Positions 28,778-37,782 of a stretch of DNA of 43,217 bases are shown here, piece after piece. The stretch covers positions 1-43,217 of the forward strand of contig CAYOXM010000011.1 of assembly GCA_964407925.1 (NCBI GenBank). The letters run 5' to 3'. Position 1 is the stretch's first letter. The number at the start of each line of letters is the position of its first letter. The DNA is from CAYOXM01 sp964407925. Its GTDB lineage: Bacteria; Patescibacteriota; Patescibacteriia; SG8-24. The notes beneath the pieces were generated by a model. It saw nothing but the letters and a program-made list of their open reading frames with translations, was not told the DNA's origin and did no database searches. Both the position numbers and the translations under genes were made by a program.

Positions 28778-29119
28778 ATGAGGCTCTACGTCCTTTTCGG
28801 CATCGACAAGTACCACAACGAGCGCCTGCTCTGCATCATCCCCGCGACGTCCGTCGCCGAGGCCGCCCGAAAGGTCGCCTGCACCGTGACCGACGTCGGC
28901 AAGAGCGCGGAAGGGTACTACCCCCTCTACTTCGAAGCGCGACAGGAGTGCGCCAAAGTCGTCATCGGCGACCGCGACGCCTTCCACGAGGCGCTCGCCC
29001 GCGGCGCGCATCCGGACGCCCCCGAGGACGTCCTCAGGCGCATCATCGCGGAGTACGCCTACAGCACTGAAAAAGTCTATCGGGAGTACCTCATCGGTAC
29101 CGCACCCGTCTTCGCCTGA
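28778..29119 (+). CDS. Unknown 113-residue cytoplasmic protein
   Basis: Not recognised. It begins LYVLFGIDKYHNERLLCI, a strand pair, then a helix SVAEAARKVACTV. The second half is helical with EDVLRRIIAEYAYSTEKVYREYL. There is no signal peptide or membrane segment. Very strong ribosome site (AAGGAGG, 8 nt before ATG), own promoter and terminator, as in the zinc-ribbon genes. The alternation of strands and helices suggests a small ferredoxin-like alpha/beta fold, but this is a guess. Confidence 0.65.
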   Translation: MRLYVLFGIDKYHNERLLCIIPATSVAEAARKVACTVTDVGKSAEGYYPLYFEARQECAKVVIGDRDAFHEALARGAHPDAPEDVLRRIIAEYAYSTEKVYREYLIGTAPVFA

Positions 29120-29144
29120 AACGGCCATCCGGCCGTTTTTTTTG
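29118..29144 (+). terminator. Terminator after the 113-residue gene
   Basis: AACGGCC-ATC-CGGCCGTTTTTTTT. Confidence 0.8.
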
Positions 29145-29173
29145 TTGACATCGGCCGCCCCCGCCGTTAAGAA
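29145..29173 (+). promoter_or_regulatory. Promoter of the M16 peptidase gene
   Basis: TTGACA, 17-bp spacer, TAAGAA. Confidence 0.55.
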
Positions 29174-29210
29174 GAACGTGGCTCTTTACCCTCACGGAAG
29201 GTCACCGGTC

Positions 29211-30452
29211 ATGAAGCACGACCTGTTCGCGTTCACTGCGCACACGCTTCCTTCGGGCATGCGGGTGTACCACCAGCATCGTCCGCTCCCCTTCTTCGGC
29301 TGCAAGCTGATGGTCCACGCCGGTTCGCGGCACGACCCGCCCGGCAAGGAGGAGCTTATGCACCTCCTGGAGCATCTGCTGTCGTCGGGGACGCAAGGCC
29401 GACCGAAGCTCTCGCTCGTCGAACTCGAGCGGTGGATCAGCGGCCAGCGGTTCGAGTGCGCGCTCGGCGAAACGCAGATGGACTTTTCCGCCTATGGCGG
29501 CAAGGCCTCGGCGAACCGACTCGGGCCGCTCCTCGAATTCCTGCGCGATCTCACGCTGCGCCCGACGCTCGACTCCGACCTGGAAAAGGAGCGCGAGATC
29601 ATCCGCCGCGAGCGGGACGAGGCGACGTCGCCCGAGGAGCGCGAGACGGAGACCGTCCGGCGGCGCGCCGTCTACGGACCGTCGAGCCGGATGGCCGCCG
29701 TGGGCGGCTGGGCGGAAGACGAGGCCCTCGACGCGCTGACCCTCGACGACGCACGCGACGCGCATCGCCGCTACTACCGTCCCGGCAACATGTCGCTCAT
29801 CGTCGTCGGCGGCGTCGAAGACCGCGAAGTCTTCGCGACGGCGGAAAAACTGTTCTCGGACGAAGACCCCCATTACGTCCGGCCGTGCCGGCCGCCGCCC
29901 ATGACGTTCGCCGTCCCCGACCCGCGCGAGCACGTGCAGCGCAAGGATGGCGGACGCGTGACAAAGATGGGCGTCAGCTACCTGTGGCACCTGCCGCCCG
30001 TCGAACGGCTGCCGCTCGTTCTCGTCAGGAGCGCGCTCGCCGAATCGCTCATGGACCGCGTGCGCGAGAAGCTCCGCGCGACGTACAACGTCGACGTGAA
30101 CGATCTGACACTCGCCGACCACCGCATCTTCTCCGTCACCACCCAGGTCGCGCCGAAGAAGGTCGACGTCGTCCGCGGCATCATCGAGGAGACGATGCGC
30201 GACGCGGACGCAGTCTGCCGGGAGCTGGCGCGTCTCAAGGACGAGTACCGCCTGACGGTCGAGTTCATGGAGCTCGACATCGGCGAAACGCTCGACCGCG
30301 CGGCAATCGCCGTCAACGCGACCGACGCGCGGCCGCGGACGGTCGCCGAGGCGCTCGCCCTGCTCGACGGAATCGACGAGGCGGCGGTCGCCGACGTCAT
30401 GACGACCCACCTGTCGCCCGAACGCGCTTTCGTGGAGCTGATCGAACAATAA
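29211..30452 (+). CDS. M16 family zinc peptidase
   Basis: A 413-residue inverzincin. The inverted zinc motif HLLEH (in LMHLLEHLLSSGTQG, about residues 46-60) supplies two His ligands and the catalytic Glu. The distal Glu ligand is expected in the helix KEREIIRRERDEA (about 130). Residues 225-413 form the second half-domain. Size matches single-polypeptide M16B enzymes such as the processing-peptidase-like group. No signal peptide is visible, so it is likely cytoplasmic and degrades small peptides. The start at 29211 is chosen over 29142, which lies in the promoter. Confidence 0.9.
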   Translation: MKHDLFAFTAHTLPSGMRVYHQHRPLPFFGCKLMVHAGSRHDPPGKEELMHLLEHLLSSGTQGRPKLSLVELERWISGQRFECALGETQMDFSAYGGKASANRLGPLLEFLRDLTLRPTLDSDLEKEREIIRRERDEATSPEERETETVRRRAVYGPSSRMAAVGGWAEDEALDALTLDDARDAHRRYYRPGNMSLIVVGGVEDREVFATAEKLFSDEDPHYVRPCRPPPMTFAVPDPREHVQRKDGGRVTKMGVSYLWHLPPVERLPLVLVRSALAESLMDRVREKLRATYNVDVNDLTLADHRIFSVTTQVAPKKVDVVRGIIEETMRDADAVCRELARLKDEYRLTVEFMELDIGETLDRAAIAVNATDARPRTVAEALALLDGIDEAAVADVMTTHLSPERAFVELIEQ

Positions 30453-30455
30453 CGA

Positions 30456-30488
30456 AACCCCGCTCATGGCGAGCGGGGTTCTTTTTTC
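30456..30488. terminator. Bidirectional terminator
   Basis: AACCCCGCTC-ATGG-CGAGCGGGGTT between convergent M16 and mreB genes. Confidence 0.85.
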
Positions 30489-30490
30489 GT

Positions 30491-31498
30491 TCAGCGCGTC
30501 GCGAGGATGGACCGCTTGTAGGAGTTCAGGTTCTCGAGCGCGATGCCCGTCCCCTTCACGACGCAGAGCTGCGGGTCGTCGGCGACGAACGCGGGGACGC
30601 CGGTCGCCTGCGAGAACAGCTCGGCGAGGTTGCGGAGCTGCGAGGAGCCGCCGGAGAGGATCATCCCCTTCTCCATCACGTCGGCGGAAAGTTCCGGCGG
30701 CGTCATGTTGAGCACGTCCTTGAGCGCGGTAATCATGCCGGTGAGCTCGTGCTGAATCGCCTCGGTGACGTCGTCGGACGTGACGGTGATGATGCGCGGA
30801 AGGCCCGTCACCATGTCGCGCCCCTTCACGTCCATGGCGAGCTTGTCCTTGAGGTACATCGCGGAACCCACGTTGATTTTCACCTCTTCCGCGGTGCGCT
30901 CGCCGATGGCGAGGCCGTACTTCCTGCGGATGAATTCCATGATGGCGGCGTCGAACTTGTTGCCGCCGATGCGCACCGACGCCGAGGCGACCATGCCGCC
31001 GAGCGAAATGACCGCGGCTTCCATGGTGCCGCCGCCGATGTCGATGATCATGTGGCCCGACGCGCTCCCGATGGGAATGTCCGCGCCGATGGCAGCGACG
31101 ATCGGTTCCTTGATGATGTACGCGGCGCGGGCGCCGGCGCGGATGGTCGCGTCGTTCACGGCGCGGCGTTCGGTCGACGTGATGCCGCCCGGCACCGCGA
31201 CCATGACTTCGGGACGAAACAGGCGTGCGCCGCCGAGCGCCTTGTTGATGAAGTAGCGGAGCATCGCCTCGGTCATCCGGTAATTGGCGATGACGCCGTC
31301 CTTGAGCGGCCGGTGCGCGACGATGGTGTCGGGCGTGCGGCCGAGCATGTCCTTCGCCTCCTTGCCGACGGCGAGGATTTTCTTGTCGATGACGGAAACG
31401 GCAACGACGGAAGGCTCATGGATGATGACCCCCCGTTTCGGGACGTAGACGAGCACCGTCGTGGTACCCAAGTCGATGCCGATTTTCGGGATAAACAT
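30491..31498 (-). CDS. mreB: Rod-shape-determining actin homologue MreB
   Basis: A 335-residue actin-fold ATPase that organises lateral wall synthesis under the membrane. Phosphate-1 motif is IGIDLGTTTV (residues 6-15), where GTANT is more usual. VAVPGGITSTERRAV, then MIIDIGGGTMEAAVISLGG and GERTAEEVKI are conserved landmarks. The sequence ILSGGSSQLRNL is the adenosine motif. Length is standard. It is the last gene of the polymer operon, 93 bp after the DUF4012 gene, with a long palindrome in that gap. Confidence 0.96.
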   Translation of the reverse strand: MFIPKIGIDLGTTTVLVYVPKRGVIIHEPSVVAVSVIDKKILAVGKEAKDMLGRTPDTIVAHRPLKDGVIANYRMTEAMLRYFINKALGGARLFRPEVMVAVPGGITSTERRAVNDATIRAGARAAYIIKEPIVAAIGADIPIGSASGHMIIDIGGGTMEAAVISLGGMVASASVRIGGNKFDAAIMEFIRRKYGLAIGERTAEEVKINVGSAMYLKDKLAMDVKGRDMVTGLPRIITVTSDDVTEAIQHELTGMITALKDVLNMTPPELSADVMEKGMILSGGSSQLRNLAELFSQATGVPAFVADDPQLCVVKGTGIALENLNSYKRSILATR

Positions 31499-31509
31499 GC
31501 GTAAACGGA

Positions 31510-31574
31510 GGTTAGAGCGTCAAAGTTTCAGAGGGTAGAGCGCGTAAGGGACTCTACCCTCTGAACCTCTAACC
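31510..31574. repeat. Nested palindrome between DUF4012 gene and mreB
   Basis: Inner arms TTCAGAGGGTAGAG (31527-31540) and its exact complement (31552-31565) enclose an 11-nt loop. Outer arms GGTTAGAG/CTCTAACC (31510-31517, 31567-31574) also match. No T-run; it looks like a dispersed palindromic element or an mRNA processing hairpin. Confidence 0.75.
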
Positions 31575-31591
31575 TGTGAACCTTACTTTTC

Positions 31592-33616
31592 CTACAGGCC
31601 GATGTTGAACTGCCGGTCGATCCGCAAGTCAGTCGTGGCGCGATAACGCGTATCGCCCCATTCCTTGCGGTCTTCCGCAGGTACGGCGGACGTCAGATTC
31701 TTACCAAAATCGAGGTCGAGCGTCAACCCGCTCCCCGGCGTCCCCGGCTGCTTCTCCACGTCGAGCCGGTACGTTCCCGCCTTGATGGCGTTCACGACGG
31801 AGGGAGCCAGGGAGAACCGGAATTCCATCGACCGCTTCTCGCCGGGCTCGATCGAGACGAAAGCGCCGAACGCGCGCTTGCCGAGTTCGTCGATGACGTC
31901 CGGCTTTCCCGGACGCCGCGCGGGATCCTTCAACTTGTCGTTCTCCATCGTCCCGCTCCAGCCGACCAGTTCGGCGCCGGCGGGGACATACACGCGGGTG
32001 TACGTGCGGTAGCGCGTGGTCTTCCACGTGAACGATCCGCGGTTCTCGTAAGTGAGCGTAACCTTTCCCTGGTAGCCCGCTCCCGACGGGACGATCGCGT
32101 AGGCGACCGAGCGGCGAATGACGGCGTCCGTCTTGAGGCTCGCGAGGTTCGCGTCGACGACCATCAGGTAATCGCCCTGCGTCGCCTTCACCCTCCCGCC
32201 CCAATCATGGGCGAGAATGACCGACTGCAGGTCCGGCGCCGTCGCGTTCAGGAGGATGTTGCCTTCGGCGAGGTTGCGCTCGACGACGGCGAGCGTCTCG
32301 AAAATGCGCGAGAGCGGGAGCGACGACATCCGGCGGATGACCTCCTCCATCAGCTTGCCGACGATGTCCTTGCGCTGGTGGAAGGCGATACCCGACTCGA
32401 CGAAGCCCTTCTCGACCTCGAACTCGAGCTGGTCGACGAGGTTTTCCGGCGTGAACGTCACGCCGTCGATCGTGACGTCCCCGACGATGCGCAGGACGTC
32501 CACGGCAAAGTCCGGAGTGACGGCGATGACGCCGTCGACGTCGGTCGCGGCGTCGGGGCCGAGCGCGACCGCGGCTTCCTCGCGGTAGAACTTCTTCATC
32601 ACGTCCGCCGAAACAGTGAAGTCCGGCGACCAGTTCGCGTCGCGCAGGTACCACTTGTCGACGCCGATGTATTTCCGGATCGGCTCCGGCGGGGCGGGGC
32701 GGGGCTTCGACTCGTTCGGCCCGTCGAGCGCGTACACGTCGTTCGTCGTCACCGATGCCAGCTCGGCGTCCTTCACGACGACGGACCCGAAGACGCCGAG
32801 AAACCCTCCCGTAGGACGGAGTTCGGTGTTGTTCTGGAAGAAAAACAGGTAGTGCTTCTCGGACGGGTATCCGAGGATGCCCGGGGCGATCTCAAGGACG
32901 GGTAGCGCGGCCTCGAGCCCCTCGCGCATGGTCACGAGCTTCGCGCGGAAGGGCTTGAAGGTCGCGGTGAATTGCTCGGCGACGCCCTCGGTCGGGATGT
33001 CGTCGAACGACCGGATGGCCTCGTCGGTCTTCACGAGCGCCTCGCGGACCTTGGGGCCGCTCGACGCGAGGGTCGCGAGAATCTGCCGTTTCTGCGAGGG
33101 CGTGAGGTCCTTGAACAGCGTCGCGGGGCCGGGCATGACGCCGGACAGCGATCCCGAAAGGCCCTCGGTCTCGCGCGCGATGGCGACGACGTCCTTGCCG
33201 ATGCCGAGCACGTCGCGCACGGCGGACGACGTCGATGCGCCGGTCGACAGGAGATAGTCCGCCGCGACGAGGTGCGGTCCGATGAGTGGCAGGCCGACGA
33301 GCGGTTCGAGCTTCTTCAGTTCGGCCTGCGCGGCGCCGAACTCGCTTTCGGCCTCCTCGACGCGCCGGAACGCGGTATCGAAATCCAAAACCTCGACCGC
33401 GGCCTGCGCCGCCATGAGGTCGTCGCGCCCGCCGTCCGCGAGCGAATACACGCGTTCGCTCACGTACCAGAACGGCAGCACGATCACCGCGAGCGCGACG
33501 ACGATGACGGCGAGCGCCACGAAGGCGGTTCTCGCGCCGGCGACGTACGGATCGTGCTTCCTCGGATGCCGCACGGGCACGGCCGAAAGGAAATTGTGCT
33601 TTTTATGTCCGAACAT
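31592..33616 (-). CDS. DUF4012 domain membrane protein
   Basis: A 674-residue protein. A basic N-terminus precedes one membrane helix (about 33-55, FVALAVIVVALAVIVLPFW). The body has NTELRPTGGFLGVFGSVVV, a DUF4012 hallmark, then WSPDFTVSADVMKKFY and DGVIAVTPDFAVDVLRIVGDV. This family resembles the LytR-CpsA-Psr region in layout and is often found with glycosyltransferases in Patescibacteria and Actinobacteria; its reaction is unknown. The start at 33616 gives the usual short cytoplasmic tail. It lies 16 bp after a GT2 gene, in the same operon. Confidence 0.9.
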   Translation of the reverse strand: MFGHKKHNFLSAVPVRHPRKHDPYVAGARTAFVALAVIVVALAVIVLPFWYVSERVYSLADGGRDDLMAAQAAVEVLDFDTAFRRVEEAESEFGAAQAELKKLEPLVGLPLIGPHLVAADYLLSTGASTSSAVRDVLGIGKDVVAIARETEGLSGSLSGVMPGPATLFKDLTPSQKRQILATLASSGPKVREALVKTDEAIRSFDDIPTEGVAEQFTATFKPFRAKLVTMREGLEAALPVLEIAPGILGYPSEKHYLFFFQNNTELRPTGGFLGVFGSVVVKDAELASVTTNDVYALDGPNESKPRPAPPEPIRKYIGVDKWYLRDANWSPDFTVSADVMKKFYREEAAVALGPDAATDVDGVIAVTPDFAVDVLRIVGDVTIDGVTFTPENLVDQLEFEVEKGFVESGIAFHQRKDIVGKLMEEVIRRMSSLPLSRIFETLAVVERNLAEGNILLNATAPDLQSVILAHDWGGRVKATQGDYLMVVDANLASLKTDAVIRRSVAYAIVPSGAGYQGKVTLTYENRGSFTWKTTRYRTYTRVYVPAGAELVGWSGTMENDKLKDPARRPGKPDVIDELGKRAFGAFVSIEPGEKRSMEFRFSLAPSVVNAIKAGTYRLDVEKQPGTPGSGLTLDLDFGKNLTSAVPAEDRKEWGDTRYRATTDLRIDRQFNIGL

Positions 33617-33632
33617 CGGCGGAAACGCGCGA

Positions 33633-34436
33633 TTACGCGCTCTCACGCTCCAGTTGCCGCCATTTCGCGAAATACTTTATGCAGGAAGCGATATGGATGC
33701 GCGTCGACTTGCGGAGCGGGCTGACCAGCCAGGAACCCTGGGCGGACAGCCTTTCATGGTAGTGTACCATGTTCGCGCCGGTGAAATACACCACGCGCCA
33801 GCCGGCCTTCCAGAAACGGCGGCACCAATCGGTATCCTCAAAATACAGGAAAAAACGCTCGTCCAGGAGCCCGACCGCGTCGAGGGCCTCCCGACGGACC
33901 ATGAGTGTCGCGCCAAGCAGCCAATCCACGTCGCGAGTCGTCTCATGGTCGTAATCCTCCATCAGGTAGCTTGCCACCGCCCGCTTGCCCGCGGGGAGAC
34001 GGCCGAGCGGCGTGCGGCGGTACACCGGAATCGCGTATTCGGGGAAGCGGTAGCACGAGGCGTCGAGCGAGCCGTCGGGATGGACGAGCTTCGGCCCCAT
34101 GATGCCGACGTCGGGATTCAGGTCCATGAAAGCGACCATCGCCTCGAAACTGCCGGGACGGACGGTGATGTCGGGATTCATGATGACGACGTAACGGCCC
34201 GTCGCGGCCTTGATGCCCAGGTTGTTGCCTGCGGCATAACCGAGGTTCGCCGGCGACTGGATGAACTTCACGTGCGGAAAAAGCGCGGCGAGCATCTCGC
34301 CGGTGCCGTCGCGTGAATCGTTGTCGACGACGATGATCTCGTACGACGGCTTCGGCGCGGCGAGACCGATGGTCTTGACGCACTGCTTGACGAGCCCCTT
34401 CGACTTGTAGTTCAGGATGACGATGGAGAGGTCCAT
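33633..34436 (-). CDS. Glycosyltransferase family 2, rhamnosyltransferase-like
   Basis: A 267-residue GT-A enzyme. DLSIVILNYKSKGLVKQCV, VVDNDSRDGTGE and YVVIMNPDITVRPGS (NPD in place of DxD) are the donor-binding elements. LDERFFLYFEDTDWCRRFWKAGWR is the acceptor-side motif of the WbbL/rhamnosyltransferase-type group. No membrane helices. The start at 34436 is 5 bp after the stop of the preceding GT2 gene. It probably helps build a surface polysaccharide with its neighbours. Confidence 0.92.
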   Translation of the reverse strand: MDLSIVILNYKSKGLVKQCVKTIGLAAPKPSYEIIVVDNDSRDGTGEMLAALFPHVKFIQSPANLGYAAGNNLGIKAATGRYVVIMNPDITVRPGSFEAMVAFMDLNPDVGIMGPKLVHPDGSLDASCYRFPEYAIPVYRRTPLGRLPAGKRAVASYLMEDYDHETTRDVDWLLGATLMVRREALDAVGLLDERFFLYFEDTDWCRRFWKAGWRVVYFTGANMVHYHERLSAQGSWLVSPLRKSTRIHIASCIKYFAKWRQLERESA

Positions 34437-34441
34437 AACGT

Positions 34442-35491
34442 TCAGGCGAACCATTTTCGCATTTCCCCCGCGCGCACCTTGGCGCGGGACATCGCGCGCC
34501 TGCGTTTGCCGAGCGCGGCAGGAAGGTGCCGCACGAACGACGGCAGCGCGCGGAGCGACGACGGCTGGGTGAAAAGGTAGTACCCGAACTTCTTCGTCTC
34601 GTTCCAGGCGATGCGCGGAAGGTCGGTGAGCGCGTTCGCCACGTGCTCGTTCTTCGCGAGCGTGAGGAGATGGTTCCGGTACGAATAAAAATTGATGACC
34701 GACGACCGTCCGTGACGGGCCTTCACGACGCCGGGCGCGTTCCAGAGCGACACTTTGCCGTCGCCGGACGCCGTACGGTAGTGATACGCCCTCGCGCGGG
34801 GAACGTACAGCGACGCCCAGCCACGGAGGCGGAGACGCCACGCGAGGTCGATGTCTTCCTTGTAAGCGAAGAATTCCTCGTCAAAGCACTCGTCGCCGAT
34901 CATGACGTCCTCGAGCGCGCTGAGCCGATAGAGTCCGAGCGCTCCGGTGACGCCGAAAATCTCCTCGGTCCGGTCATACGGGCCCTCGCCGTCCTTCTCC
35001 CCCGCCCCGCGTTCCGTGACGAGCCGCGACTTGTGGACGCGGAGCCCGGCCGAGTCGATCAGATCGGACTTCACGCCTTCGCGGAGCTCGCCCTCGCCGC
35101 TCGAGAACACCTTGAGGAGCTTGCCGACCGCGCTCCCTACTTCCGGCCGGCGCTCGACCTGGTCGACGACCGTGGCGAGGTACTCCGGCTCCATGATGAT
35201 GTCCGGATTCGTGACGAGCACGTGCAGCTCCTCGCCTACGCGCCGCAGACGCGCCCGGGCGTACGCGATGGCCTGGTTGTGGCCGCGCGCGAAACCGAGG
35301 TTCTTGCTGTTGCGCAGCACGACGGTCTTCGGGTGATGCTCGCGCACGAACTCGATAACGCCGTCGGTCGAGGCGTTATCGACGATGATCAGCGTGTAGT
35401 CTCCGAAGGTCTGCGCCGCGATCGACGCGAGCGCCTCCGGCAAGTACCGCATGCTGTTCCAGGTGACGATGGTGACGGCTACGTGCGCCAT
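34442..35491 (-). CDS. Glycosyltransferase family 2
   Basis: A 349-residue GT-A enzyme. AVTIVTWNSMRYLPEAL, IIVDNASTDGV and VLVTNPDIIMEPEYL identify the nucleotide-sugar site. FDEEFFAYKEDIDLAWRLRLRGW is the acceptor-side motif shared with the downstream GT2. The C-terminal 60 residues are basic and may touch the membrane. The start at 35491 is preferred to 35509, which adds only MIILPP. It lies 33 bp after the membrane GT2 gene and 5 bp before the next, in one operon. Confidence 0.92.
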   Translation of the reverse strand: MAHVAVTIVTWNSMRYLPEALASIAAQTFGDYTLIIVDNASTDGVIEFVREHHPKTVVLRNSKNLGFARGHNQAIAYARARLRRVGEELHVLVTNPDIIMEPEYLATVVDQVERRPEVGSAVGKLLKVFSSGEGELREGVKSDLIDSAGLRVHKSRLVTERGAGEKDGEGPYDRTEEIFGVTGALGLYRLSALEDVMIGDECFDEEFFAYKEDIDLAWRLRLRGWASLYVPRARAYHYRTASGDGKVSLWNAPGVVKARHGRSSVINFYSYRNHLLTLAKNEHVANALTDLPRIAWNETKKFGYYLFTQPSSLRALPSFVRHLPAALGKRRRAMSRAKVRAGEMRKWFA

Positions 35492-35524
35492 AGGGGGCAA
35501 AATAATCACGGAATCGCGAATTTG

Positions 35525-37093
35525 TCACGTCGCCTCGGGCCGACGCTTCTTCTCGGTCACGTTGAAACCCAAGTACTTCCCGAGCATCAGCCGCGTCTGC
35601 GCGTCGATGGCCGGAATGGAACCGAAGGCGATGAACGTCACCGGCACGAACAGCCACTGGAACAGCATCATGAGCATCCCGTGCGGATGCCTGCCTTCGG
35701 GGCGCGGCGGCAGGATGGTGAAGCTCACGATCGCCGACGCGAACACGCCGATCATGGCGAGGCGCATCAGCGACTCGAGCGTATGCGGCGCGTTCTGGTA
35801 GAACACCGCCGAACGGAGCGCGTCGTTCGCGAACCAGAGCGGCAGGTAGCCGAGCAGGAAGATCATGAGCGGCACCGTCGCCCAGGTGTACATGCCCTCC
35901 ATGAGCGTCCAAAGGTAGAACGCCTTCTTGCGCCGCGGAAACTTCGGGTTCTTCCAGAAGCGGCTGACGAGATACGGGAAATGCTCCACGCCCCACGCCC
36001 AGCGCCGCTGCTGCTTGTACAGGTTCACGAGGCTCTGTTTCCACGTGTCGGCCATCACCGTGTCCATCGACACCGGCACGTACATCGGCGTCACGTCGTA
36101 GTCGCCGTCGTAGCGCAGCAGGCACTGGAGGAAGATGCGCGAGTCCTCGGTGACGATGTCCTTCTGCCAGAAGCCGACGTCGACGAGCGCGCGCAGCGAC
36201 ATGCTGTGCGACGAGAAGGTGAACAGCCGCTCCGGACGCGTGAGTTCGGTCATGAGCCAGAACGTGGTACCGAAAGCGGCGACGCGCACGAGCGCTGGCG
36301 CGTCCCACATGTTGTTGTTGTAAAGCGCGATGGGCTGAAACGACGTCCGCGTCGGCCGCGGATGCGTCAGGTACTTGAACGCGAGGCACGCGAAGTACTG
36401 GGGGTGGACGCACGTGTCCACGTCGAACGACGACACGACGACGTCCTCGTACCGCAAGCCGAGCGAATCGACGAGCTCTTTCGCCCGATGTCCCGCCCAG
36501 TTGATGTTCGAGCCCTTGCCCGGCATCTCGCCCGGAAGCCCCTTCGGATGGACGGTCACGAGGAATTTGAAAAACTCCCCGCCGAAATCGCGCTCGAGTT
36601 CCGCGGCTTTCGCCAAGAAGGCGTCCTTCTCGCGCTCCTCGCCGGCGAGAACGACGATGAACCGCTCCCTCTTGCCGGGATACCGCGACGCGGTAAGGCT
36701 CTTCATCGTCTGCCGGATGATGCCGACGTCTTCCTTGTACGTGGGCAGGAACACGAGATGGTACAGCTCGACGAAACGCGGCAGGGCGACCGCGCGCGCC
36801 TCCCAGTCGACCTTCACGTCGCGGCGATAGCGCGACCACGAAAGGAAGAGGAAGAACACGAAGTAACAGACGCGGAACACCCAGAAGAGATCGAAGATGA
36901 TGATAAAGTAGATGACCGCGAGCGGCCGCACGTACGACAAGACTACGGCCAGGACGAGCGTCGCCCAGACCAGGCCGCCGGGAATCATTTCGACGATGCG
37001 ATAGGCACGGCCGCCGATGCGCGCACGCCCTTCGGCGTCGCTCGAGGTTATCGGCACGGCGGTCGCAGTCGCGTTTTTCGGCGTATCTTCCAT
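35525..37093 (-). CDS. Multi-pass membrane glycosyltransferase family 2 (processive type)
   Basis: A 522-residue enzyme. Two membrane helices (about 38-85) precede the GT-A domain. The motifs are LVFLPTYKEDVGIIRQTM, VVVSSFDVDTCVHP (DVD as DxD), VTEDSRIFLQ (ED catalytic base) and YKQQRRWAWGVEH (QxxRW). That set is the mark of processive synthases such as cellulose or hyaluronan synthase. At least three more helices (about 390-500) follow. It is the first gene of the operon with two GT2 enzymes, DUF4012 and mreB. The product polymer is unknown. Confidence 0.9.
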   Translation of the reverse strand: MEDTPKNATATAVPITSSDAEGRARIGGRAYRIVEMIPGGLVWATLVLAVVLSYVRPLAVIYFIIIFDLFWVFRVCYFVFFLFLSWSRYRRDVKVDWEARAVALPRFVELYHLVFLPTYKEDVGIIRQTMKSLTASRYPGKRERFIVVLAGEEREKDAFLAKAAELERDFGGEFFKFLVTVHPKGLPGEMPGKGSNINWAGHRAKELVDSLGLRYEDVVVSSFDVDTCVHPQYFACLAFKYLTHPRPTRTSFQPIALYNNNMWDAPALVRVAAFGTTFWLMTELTRPERLFTFSSHSMSLRALVDVGFWQKDIVTEDSRIFLQCLLRYDGDYDVTPMYVPVSMDTVMADTWKQSLVNLYKQQRRWAWGVEHFPYLVSRFWKNPKFPRRKKAFYLWTLMEGMYTWATVPLMIFLLGYLPLWFANDALRSAVFYQNAPHTLESLMRLAMIGVFASAIVSFTILPPRPEGRHPHGMLMMLFQWLFVPVTFIAFGSIPAIDAQTRLMLGKYLGFNVTEKKRRPEAT

Positions 37094-37159
37094 AAGAAAT
37101 CGATGCCGCGGACGAGGTGAAACGTACCAGAGAAGCCCGCGCCGTTCAAGCCTCGGATG

Positions 37160-37188
37160 TTGCCAGCACGCGACGGCCGACGTATGCT
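37160..37188 (+). promoter_or_regulatory. Promoter of the 150-residue unknown gene
   Basis: TTGCCA, 17-bp spacer, TATGCT. Confidence 0.6.
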
Positions 37189-37238
37189 CGGGGCGGGTCT
37201 TTTTTCTCCGTTCCTTCCCCTGAAAGGCGAGGCCGATC

Positions 37239-37691
37239 ATGGCATTTTACGGCAAACTCCAGCTCGTCGAGGAGTTCATCCATCGCGGCCACGTGGCCAA
37301 GGTCTATCGCACCATGCGCGGCGCGATTCACTGCCGCCTCGACCACGAGGTGGAGGCGCGCAAGTGCCAGTACTGCGGCAAGCCGGTCCAGCCCGTCCGG
37401 GTCTTTCACGCCTACGTCGAGAACCAGTCCCTCGGCATCGACTGCGAGAAGGCCGAGGAAGCGGCGGAGCTCGCGCGTCTCTGGATCGACGACATGATCA
37501 GCGATCCCGACGACGTCGATCTCGAGGAGATCGAGAACGGCCCCAAGAAGCCGCCCAAGGAACGCGATGCCAAGTCGCCGACGGGAGGCAAGGGAAACCG
37601 CAAGAAGCTCGCCAAGCAGATCAAGCAGCTTGGATGGGGCCGCCGCGCAAAAGCGATCATCGCGAAGGACGGCGGTTCCAAAACCGCCTGA
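37239..37691 (+). CDS. Unknown protein with CxxC motif and basic tail
   Basis: A 150-residue protein not recognised. Residues 1-40 are beta-rich. KCQYCGKPV (about 43-51) and a later Cys in GIDCEKAEEA suggest a partial zinc site. A helix (EEAAELARLWIDDMI) and an acidic stretch follow, then a Lys/Arg-rich tail (about 105-150) that could contact nucleic acid. The tail holds KKLAKQIKQLGWGRRAKAI. Like the zinc-ribbon genes at 22.8-24.6 kb it has its own TTG-type promoter and terminator, but no shared sequence motif beyond CxxCGK. Confidence 0.65.
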   Translation: MAFYGKLQLVEEFIHRGHVAKVYRTMRGAIHCRLDHEVEARKCQYCGKPVQPVRVFHAYVENQSLGIDCEKAEEAAELARLWIDDMISDPDDVDLEEIENGPKKPPKERDAKSPTGGKGNRKKLAKQIKQLGWGRRAKAIIAKDGGSKTA

Positions 37692-37695
37692 ACGG

Positions 37696-37720
37696 CCGGT
37701 CTTCATGACCGGCTTTTTTG
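37696..37720 (+). terminator. Terminator after the 150-residue gene
   Basis: GCCGGTC-TTCAT-GACCGGC followed by T6. Confidence 0.85.
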
Positions 37721-37740
37721 CGTTCGGCGTGCCGCGCGGC

Positions 37741-37769
37741 TCGACAGGCCGGCGGGCGTGCGCTAAGGT
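37741..37769 (+). promoter_or_regulatory. Promoter of the methyltransferase-like gene
   Basis: TCGACA, 17-bp spacer, TAAGGT, only 13 nt before the ATG, so the leader is very short. Confidence 0.55.
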
Positions 37770-37782
37770 TCTCGCGTTATCT

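Noticed and set aside
34526..37120. 864-codon plus-strand frame opposite the GT2 genes
   Set aside because: It crosses three real glycosyltransferase genes and has no recognisable domain.
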